A program made the translations under genes and the position numbers. A stretch of 11,025 bases of DNA from W0P28-013 sp963659365. Lineage in GTDB: Bacteria; Bacteroidota; Bacteroidia; Bacteroidales; Paludibacteraceae. Positions 6,904 to 11,025 of this stretch are shown in pieces (position 1 is the first letter of the stretch; the number at the start of each line of letters is the position of its first letter). The stretch spans positions 1 through 11,025 of the forward strand of contig CAVKTI010000068.1 in assembly GCA_963659365.1 (NCBI GenBank), given 5' to 3'. Under the pieces are notes generated by a model. The model searched no databases, was not told where the DNA came from, and was given only the letters and a program-made list of their open reading frames with translations.

Positions 6904-6911
6904 TATCTTTG
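6904..6911 (+). promoter_or_regulatory. Bacteroidota -7 box TATCTTTG for the RNA methyltransferase
   Basis: TATCTTTG matches TAnnTTTG exactly. The transcript would start near 6917, about 60 nt before the ATG at 6981. Because it lies inside the longer open frame that begins at 6867, it argues that translation starts downstream. The -33 region would fall near 6880, over the tamL -7 box. Confidence 0.68.
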
Positions 6912-6924
6912 CACAACGAAAATC

Positions 6925-6949
6925 GTGCCAAAAAGCATTTTTTGCGCAC
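6925..6949 (+). promoter_or_regulatory. Hairpin in the 5' leader of the RNA methyltransferase mRNA
   Basis: GTGC (6925-6928) pairs with GCAC (6946-6949), and CAAAAA (6929-6934) with TTTTTG (6939-6944), leaving one bulged C (6945) and a GCAT loop. It begins about 8 nt after the predicted transcription start and ends 31 nt before the start codon. No known leader family is recognised, so any regulatory role is inference. Confidence 0.45.
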
Positions 6950-6980
6950 TAACGAGAAAGTTATAGATCTCCCCTTTAAT

Positions 6981-7733
6981 ATGCTATCGAAGAATCAGCA
7001 AAAAAATATCCGCGCGCTCTCGATGAAAAAAGTGCGCGACGAACGGCTTCTGTTTGTGGCCGAAGGCGAAAAACTTGTTGGCGACCTGCTCGGTTTTTTC
7101 GAGTGCGAAGCACTGTTTGCTACCGAAAAATGCCGCCTGCCGCTCGACGAAAAACTAACGCAACAGGTAACCGACAGCGAGATGCAACGCCTCTCGCAAC
7201 TGACCACGCCAACTGCGGTGCTGGCCGTATTCCGCCAACCGCAACGCCCACTCGATGTGCGCCAGTTGAAAACGGGACTGATTTTGCTGCTCGATGCGGT
7301 GCAAAATCCAGGCAATTTAGGCACAATCTTGCGTATCGCCGACTGGTTTGGCATTCACCATGTGGTCTGCTCGCCCGACACCGCCGATGTGTTCAACCCC
7401 AAAACGGTGCAAGCCACCATGGGCGCACTGGCGCGCGTGCAGGTGCATTATGCCGATTTGGTCGCCTTTTTGACCGACTATCGCCAACTGAATCTGCCCA
7501 TTTACGGCACTTTTTTGGACGGTACCAACCTCTATCAACACCAGTTGCGTCCGTGCGGCGCCATTCTTCTTGGCAACGAGGGCAACGGCGTGTCGCCAGC
7601 GGTGGCGGCGTTCGCTACCGAGCGCATTCGCATTCCCAATTTTCCCGATGGCGCACCCACTTCCGAGTCGCTCAATGTGGCGGCTGCGGCGGCTGTGGTC
7701 TGCGCCGAATTCCGACGGCGAGCGGCGCAGTAA
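6981..7733 (+). CDS. TrmH/SpoU family RNA 2'-O-ribose methyltransferase
   Basis: The protein of 250 residues is a SPOUT-fold methyltransferase that transfers a methyl group from S-adenosylmethionine to a ribose 2'-OH in rRNA or tRNA. All three SpoU motifs are present: motif 1 NPGNLGTILR (109-118), with Arg118 the usual catalytic Arg; motif 2 LGNEGNG (197-203); motif 3 SLNVAAAA (230-237), which builds the trefoil knot with motif 2. The region before motif 1 (LSKNQQKNIRALSMKKVRDERLL onwards in part) resembles the SpoU substrate-binding domain. The frame is open back to an ATG at 6867, but that start precedes the TATCTTTG promoter box and would add 38 residues without family resemblance, so I use 6981. 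The target nucleotide cannot be told from sequence; RlmB, TrmH and TsnR-like enzymes share these motifs. It is a single-gene unit divergent from tamL. Confidence 0.92.
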   Translation: MLSKNQQKNIRALSMKKVRDERLLFVAEGEKLVGDLLGFFECEALFATEKCRLPLDEKLTQQVTDSEMQRLSQLTTPTAVLAVFRQPQRPLDVRQLKTGLILLLDAVQNPGNLGTILRIADWFGIHHVVCSPDTADVFNPKTVQATMGALARVQVHYADLVAFLTDYRQLNLPIYGTFLDGTNLYQHQLRPCGAILLGNEGNGVSPAVAAFATERIRIPNFPDGAPTSESLNVAAAAAVVCAEFRRRAAQ

Positions 7734-7784
7734 CGCACTGCACATAAGGGAATTTCTATTATCACGAGAAGAGTGAGGTTTTTT

Positions 7785-7812
7785 GAATAAAGAATAAGGA
7801 ATAAAGACAAAA
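7785..7812. repeat. Heptamer array GAATAAA x4
   Basis: Units are GAATAAA, GAATAAG, GAATAAA, GACAAAA, starting about 50 bp after the stop of the RNA methyltransferase gene. On that gene's sense strand (plus) three units contain TAA. This is a third spacer with a 7-nt period, after a gene of opposite orientation. Confidence 0.7.
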
Positions 7813-7820
7813 GACTTTTT

Positions 7821-7860
7821 AATTACCCAATTATCTAATTTTCAATTACTTAATTAAATT
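7821..7860. repeat. AATT-N3/4 array
   Basis: AATT recurs at 7821, 7829, 7837, 7844 and 7852, at steps of 8, 8, 7 and 8 bp, with variable bases between. It continues the low-complexity stretch begun at 7785. I see no promoter box and no T-tract hairpin for the methyltransferase gene here. Confidence 0.5.
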
Positions 7861-7895
7861 TTGGCGACTTTTTTGATTCCGAACGGCATTGGGCG

Positions 7896-8004
7896 GCGAG
7901 TGTCAAAAATCAGGTTTTGTGTTTCGAGAGAGCGTCATCACTGTTTGAGCGAAGCGAGTTTGATGACGCCGAAACCAAAACCGTCAATTTTTGGCAACGC
8001 TCGC
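7896..8004. repeat. Long imperfect palindrome (about 109 bp)
   Basis: Nested complementary arms were read by eye: TGTCAAAAAT (7901-7910) with ATTTTTGGCA (7987-7996); GGTTTTG (7913-7919) with CAAAACC (7976-7982); GTTTCG (7921-7926) with CGAAAC (7970-7975); GCGTCATCA (7932-7940) with TGATGACGC (7961-7969). The tip is the 20-nt CTGTTTGAGCGAAGCGAGTT. A weaker outer pair is GCGAG (7896-7900) with CTCGC (8000-8004). Open frames across it are short and are probably not genes. It could be a MITE-like repeat or a structured RNA. Confidence 0.7.
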
Positions 8005-8023
8005 GCTCCTGCCGCGACTTTTC

Positions 8024-8064
8024 TTTGGTTCGTTTCTTTTGGTCGTCAAAAGAAATGAACCAAA
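8024..8064. repeat. 18-bp hairpin with one G-U pair
   Basis: The arms are 8024-8041 (TTTGGTTCGTTTCTTTTG) and 8047-8064 (CAAAAGAAATGAACCAAA) around a 5-nt GTCGT loop. As plus-strand RNA the stem is continuous with one G-U (8032/8056); as minus-strand RNA that pair becomes a C-A mismatch, so the plus strand folds better. It stands just after the palindrome at 7896-8004. No U tract follows directly. The word GCGACTTTT just before it (8014-8022) also occurs at 7864-7872, framing the palindrome. Confidence 0.75.
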
Positions 8065-8132
8065 AACAGACGGAAATTTTTACTTGCGAAACTTTTCCCC
8101 CGAAACGAGATATTTATCGAAGCCCAAAACAA

Positions 8133-8158
8133 AAAGCGCAACCATTTGGCTGCGCTTT
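8133..8158 (-). terminator. Intrinsic terminator of the OmpA-family gene
   Basis: On the minus strand AAAGCGCA (8158-8151) pairs with TGCGCTTT (8140-8133) across a 10-nt loop, followed directly by TTGTTTTGG. It begins 4 nt after the stop codon (8163-8165). The T tract is clear on the minus strand and weaker on the plus strand (GTTGTTATTT), so it may also stop read-through from the convergent methyltransferase gene. Confidence 0.85.
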
Positions 8159-8162
8159 GTTG

Positions 8163-9884
8163 TTATTTCGCTTGTTCGGTTTCGGTGGTCAATGCACCTG
8201 CATTTTCCTGCTTGTGCTTTTCTGAATCTTTCAGATTGTACATGATGAAATCGCAACGGCGGTTCGGCTCGAAATCGTCCACAGGTCCAGGCACTTGCCC
8301 CTTGCCATACACATTGATACGATCTTCGGCAATGCCGTAACGCCTTACCAACTGCCGCTTCGACTCTTCGGCGCGCCGCAAACTCAACGGGTTGTTCACT
8401 TTCGATGTGCCAACATTGTCGCAGTAGCCAATGATGTCGAGCCGCAACGCTGGGTCGGCATACATGCGGCGAGCCACTTTGGCCAACTCCATCTGCGACT
8501 GCAACGACATTTTCGATTTGCCTGTTTCAAAGTATATCGACGGAATTTCGCCCTGATACTGCCCATAACCGAGTATGCGCTCGATGGCATCTTTGTCGAG
8601 GGCTTGTCCCCATGTGTTCACAAACGAACCCGGAGGCGTGTTCGGCTCGCGGTCGCGGCTGTTTGGTACGCCATCGTTGTCGTCGTCTGGCTCCTCTTCT
8701 ATCTGCGCCATTTCTATTGTGTCGTTGTGCAGATTGGCTATCAGTTGTTCCAATTCGGTAATTCGGCGTGTGTTTTCAGCCACTTGACCGCAGCAACCAT
8801 CGCCGTCTTTGCGTTTGGCGTAGTCGTTTGGCGAGAGGTTACGCACATGCGGGCGTGTCTTGTCTTTCGGACTGTTTATCTTCCAGCGCAAGCCGAGACT
8901 CATATAGATGGTATTGTCGTTGGCGTTGCCTTTTTCAGTCGCATCAAAGTTGTCTTTGGCGTGCAAACGGTACTCGATATTCAGCGCAATGGCCAGCCAG
9001 CGCAAAGGATTGTATTCCAACATTGCGCCTATGGGGAAGGTTACCGCACGACCATCTTTTATCGATGGCGCTACTGTTACGCCATCGTTCGTTTTTTCGA
9101 TGATATTTTTCGTGCCTGGTTCGTAGGCTTTCACATCGTAGAACGAAAATCCTGCACCAGCATTCAGATACAAACCCCATGTCTGGCGGCGGTTGGCGTA
9201 GAACATGTTGAGCATATTCAGCGAGAATCCCAAACTTACTTCGTGCGAAATACCATCGAAATCCATCGGCTCGGTAAAACGGCGTTGGAGTCTTGTATCG
9301 GGATCTTTTGCACCATAGTAATAGTAGTTGGCTTGTCCTCGGTAAGGGTTGTAGGCGTACTCCAAAAACAGACCGAAACCTGGATTTACGGTATATTCCA
9401 CCATAAAGTCGAACGAGCAGTCGGCACCACTGCGTGGCCACATGTCGTTGTAGTCTTGGTGCTGGTCACCATCGAGAAATGCCACGCCCACATGGCCTGC
9501 TATCGACCAGTGGTTGCACTTGATGCCATATTTTTGCTTTTCGGGCTTCTCTTTTTTCGTCTTTGCAGGGGTTATAGTTGTCGTCTCCTCGCTTACCGTC
9601 TGCTGCGACACAACGATGGTCGTGTCGTTTGTGTCGGCGTTCACCAGTGTGTCGGCAGTGAGCGTGCTACTCTCTTCGACGACGCTCACAACGGTGTCGG
9701 GCAGGGCAGCCTCGGCCGAAATGTCTTCCTGCACAGCGGCATCCATAGCGTCGATGGTGTCGGTGGCGGTTGTGTCGGCCGCCCCATACGACGAGATGTT
9801 GCCTGCTGTCGTTGTGTTGAACTGCGCCATGGCATATCCAACTACGCCCAACGACAAGATAAGGAGTAACGATTTTCTTTTCAT
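8163..9884 (-). CDS. OmpA-family outer-membrane protein with N-terminal barrel and thrombospondin type 3-like linker
   Basis: The product, 573 residues, is an envelope protein that should tie the outer membrane to peptidoglycan. Signal peptide MKRKSLLLILSLGVVGYAMA ends at Ala20 before Gln21. Residues 21-105 are rich in Thr, Asp, Glu and Val, followed by a lysine-rich patch (108-118). From about 125 to 342 alternating aromatic and polar stretches look like an outer-membrane barrel. Next come adjacent Cys364-Cys365, a short helical heptad-like stretch (about 366-395) and DDDNDGVPNSRD (400-411), a calcium-binding thrombospondin type 3-like motif. The OmpA C-terminal domain covers about 455-555, with Asp489 in GYCDNVGT and Arg504 in SLRRAEE matching the diaminopimelate-binding Asp271 and Arg286 of E. 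coli OmpA. It lies 102 bp after gldN on the same strand and has its own terminator. The N-terminal barrel is inferred from pattern alone. Confidence 0.9.
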   Translation of the reverse strand: MKRKSLLLILSLGVVGYAMAQFNTTTAGNISSYGAADTTATDTIDAMDAAVQEDISAEAALPDTVVSVVEESSTLTADTLVNADTNDTTIVVSQQTVSEETTTITPAKTKKEKPEKQKYGIKCNHWSIAGHVGVAFLDGDQHQDYNDMWPRSGADCSFDFMVEYTVNPGFGLFLEYAYNPYRGQANYYYYGAKDPDTRLQRRFTEPMDFDGISHEVSLGFSLNMLNMFYANRRQTWGLYLNAGAGFSFYDVKAYEPGTKNIIEKTNDGVTVAPSIKDGRAVTFPIGAMLEYNPLRWLAIALNIEYRLHAKDNFDATEKGNANDNTIYMSLGLRWKINSPKDKTRPHVRNLSPNDYAKRKDGDGCCGQVAENTRRITELEQLIANLHNDTIEMAQIEEEPDDDNDGVPNSRDREPNTPPGSFVNTWGQALDKDAIERILGYGQYQGEIPSIYFETGKSKMSLQSQMELAKVARRMYADPALRLDIIGYCDNVGTSKVNNPLSLRRAEESKRQLVRRYGIAEDRINVYGKGQVPGPVDDFEPNRRCDFIMYNLKDSEKHKQENAGALTTETEQAK

Positions 9885-9928
9885 GTTCGTCTGTTTTTGT
9901 ATTAGACTGGGTTACAAAACGCCAAAAT

Positions 9929-9958
9929 TCAAAGGCCACTGCAACCTATGACCTTTGA
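9929..9958 (-). terminator. Weak hairpin between gldN and the OmpA-family gene
   Basis: On the minus strand TCAAAGG (9958-9952) pairs with CCTTTGA (9935-9929) across a 16-nt loop and is followed by ATTTTGGCGTTTTG. The stem is short and AT-rich and the loop long, so it could be a leaky terminator, an attenuator or chance. It stands about 30 nt after the gldN stop. Confidence 0.35.
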
Positions 9959-9986
9959 GATTTTGATACGCTTTGTTACTCTGCAC

Positions 9987-10886
9987 TCAATAATGCCACA
10001 AATCTTGCTCGAGATTCAGTATCTCGTTTTCTATGCGTTCCTGCTCCTCGCGAATGATGTTCGGGTCGGAGTATTTGTTCGGGTCGTCGAGCAGTGTGCC
10101 GCGTACATCGTAGTCTTTGATGATGTAACTGTCGAACTGCCGGCTCACAAAAAAGTTGTCGAAATCGACAATGGGATTGACATTGCGCCCCGTGGTCTTC
10201 ATAAATTCCATCTGCATGTATGGGCGCAACCGCTCAAACGGAATCCAGCACATCACACCTTCGTCCACCTCGCCTGCGGGATCCCAATTCTGATTGTACT
10301 CTTTGTTGTAAACGGGCGCAATCGAAAGAATTTTGCTTCCCAAGGTCGATGTGTGCTTGTCGAAATACCAAGTTTCCTGTATGTAGTATTTGATGATACC
10401 CTGCGTGATGAACTCGATTTTTTTGTAGTCGTCGGCGTAGTCCTCGCTGTCGCCAAACAGACGCTCAACAAGGTCTTTCTGTATGTCGAACAGGTATTTC
10501 TCGGTGAATGGCGGCGGTGTCAGTTTGTCGGCTGGTTGTAGATAGCCCTTCACATCGCCTTGGAGCAATACCTTGAAAATGACAGAAAACAGATTTTTTT
10601 GCGACAACGAGTCGATGTTCTCGTACGGATAGTAGAGCGGCCAGTTTTGACGCTCGCGCAGGTCGATGGCACGAATCACCACTTTTTTCCACATGATATT
10701 GTCTATCAGTGGATTGACAGTAATGAGTTTCGCTTTCACATCTTCAAAATCGACCGACACGCGTGTGAACGAGCCGTCGGCATCAAACAAGAAACTGGTG
10801 CTGTCCACTTCGCCCGGCCACTGCGCAAAAAGTGTGCTGACCGAACTCAAAAGTGCTACGACTGTTACAAAAAAATGCTTGCTCAT
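9987..10886 (-). CDS. gldN: Type IX secretion / gliding motility protein GldN (PorN)
   Basis: This is a 299-residue periplasmic protein of the GldN/PorN family. In the type IX secretion system GldN/PorN joins the lipoprotein GldK/PorK in a large ring beneath the outer membrane. MSKHFFVTVVALLSSVSTLFA is a signal peptide cleaved before Gln22. Family marks are RAIDLRERQNWPLYYP, LFSVIFKVLLQGDVKGYL, and the C-terminal end EQDLWHY, close to the EQDMWNY end of known GldN proteins. The frame is open upstream to an ATG at 10986-10988, but that would bury the signal peptide behind 34 unlikely residues, so I start at 10886. It is shorter than PorN of Porphyromonas (from memory about 360). In the standard order gldM lies directly upstream; here at least 139 bp without a recognisable gldM end precede it, so it may be the last gene of a spread-out cluster or a separate paralogue such as GldO. 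Confidence 0.88.
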   Translation of the reverse strand: MSKHFFVTVVALLSSVSTLFAQWPGEVDSTSFLFDADGSFTRVSVDFEDVKAKLITVNPLIDNIMWKKVVIRAIDLRERQNWPLYYPYENIDSLSQKNLFSVIFKVLLQGDVKGYLQPADKLTPPPFTEKYLFDIQKDLVERLFGDSEDYADDYKKIEFITQGIIKYYIQETWYFDKHTSTLGSKILSIAPVYNKEYNQNWDPAGEVDEGVMCWIPFERLRPYMQMEFMKTTGRNVNPIVDFDNFFVSRQFDSYIIKDYDVRGTLLDDPNKYSDPNIIREEQERIENEILNLEQDLWHY

Positions 10887-11025
10887 AATATCGAATCTTA
10901 AGGGGATTTCTATAAATTTCTTTGTAGTGATTTTTGATTTTTGGGATAGCAGATGTTTGGCTTGAGCGAAAGCGCAATGCGGTGGCATTGTAATTGAGTG
11001 AAAGTCAGACAGATGCAGTCCAAAA
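10887..11025. other. Upstream region of gldN, no gene seen
   Basis: On the minus strand all three frames were read. The gldN frame is open to the window edge but without family content, one frame has a stop near the edge, and the third stays open until a TAG near 10909 and gives no sequence I recognise as a GldM end. No exact TAnnTTTG box is visible. The gldN promoter or an upstream gene may lie beyond the window. Confidence 0.5.

Noticed and set aside
6867..6980. Upstream ATG start for the RNA methyltransferase
   Set aside because: The TATCTTTG promoter box at 6904-6911 lies inside this extension, and the 38 extra residues do not resemble the family.
7861..8225. Small open frames over the palindrome and hairpin region
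   Set aside because: They overlap in different frames, are made of repeat sequence, and have no promoter or start context. Such frames are a common source of spurious hypothetical proteins in Bacteroidales.
10887..10988. Upstream ATG start for gldN
   Set aside because: It would put 34 residues before a complete signal peptide.

Overview
The window looks like chromosomal DNA of a Bacteroidota species, most likely order Bacteroidales. Four things support this: a GldN/PorN-type gene of the type IX secretion system (T9SS), a TamL-type lipoprotein of the Omp85 family, two TAnnTTTG promoter boxes (the Bacteroidota sigma factor -7 element) and no Shine-Dalgarno sequence at the start I inspected closely (tamL). 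Coding DNA is moderately GC-rich. The spacers are AT-rich and full of short repeats. I cannot name genus or species from the sequence.

Layout, left to right. 1-346 has no gene and is almost wholly repeats. 347-4186 (minus strand) is a two-gene unit, transcribed right to left: a C69 dipeptidase (2486-4186) and, after a 27-bp gap, an M3 zinc metallopeptidase (347-2458). Both have signal peptides, so this is probably an exported peptide-degradation pair. 4187-4563 is a second repeat-filled spacer that repeats the module order of 1-346. 4564-6828 (minus) is the outer-membrane assembly lipoprotein tamL. It diverges from an RNA 2'-O-methyltransferase of the SpoU/TrmH family (6981-7733, plus) across 152 bp that hold two facing TAnnTTTG boxes. 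7734-8162 lies between convergent genes. It has a heptamer array, an AATT array, a large imperfect palindrome, an 18-bp hairpin and a clear intrinsic terminator. 8163-9884 (minus) is an OmpA-family outer-membrane protein with a thrombospondin type 3-like linker. 9987-10886 (minus) is gldN/porN. I see no gene in 10887-11025.

By theme, the window is about the cell envelope: tamL, gldN and the OmpA-family protein act at the outer membrane or periplasm, and the two peptidases are exported. The RNA methyltransferase is the only cytoplasmic product.

I see no phage, transposase, CRISPR array or defence system. The least ordinary material is in the spacers: two homologous composite repeats at the 3' ends of minus-strand genes, built of 7- and 8-nt tandem arrays. 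Because 7 and 8 are not multiples of 3, and most units carry TGA or TAA on the gene's sense strand, these arrays place stop codons in several reading frames after the genes.
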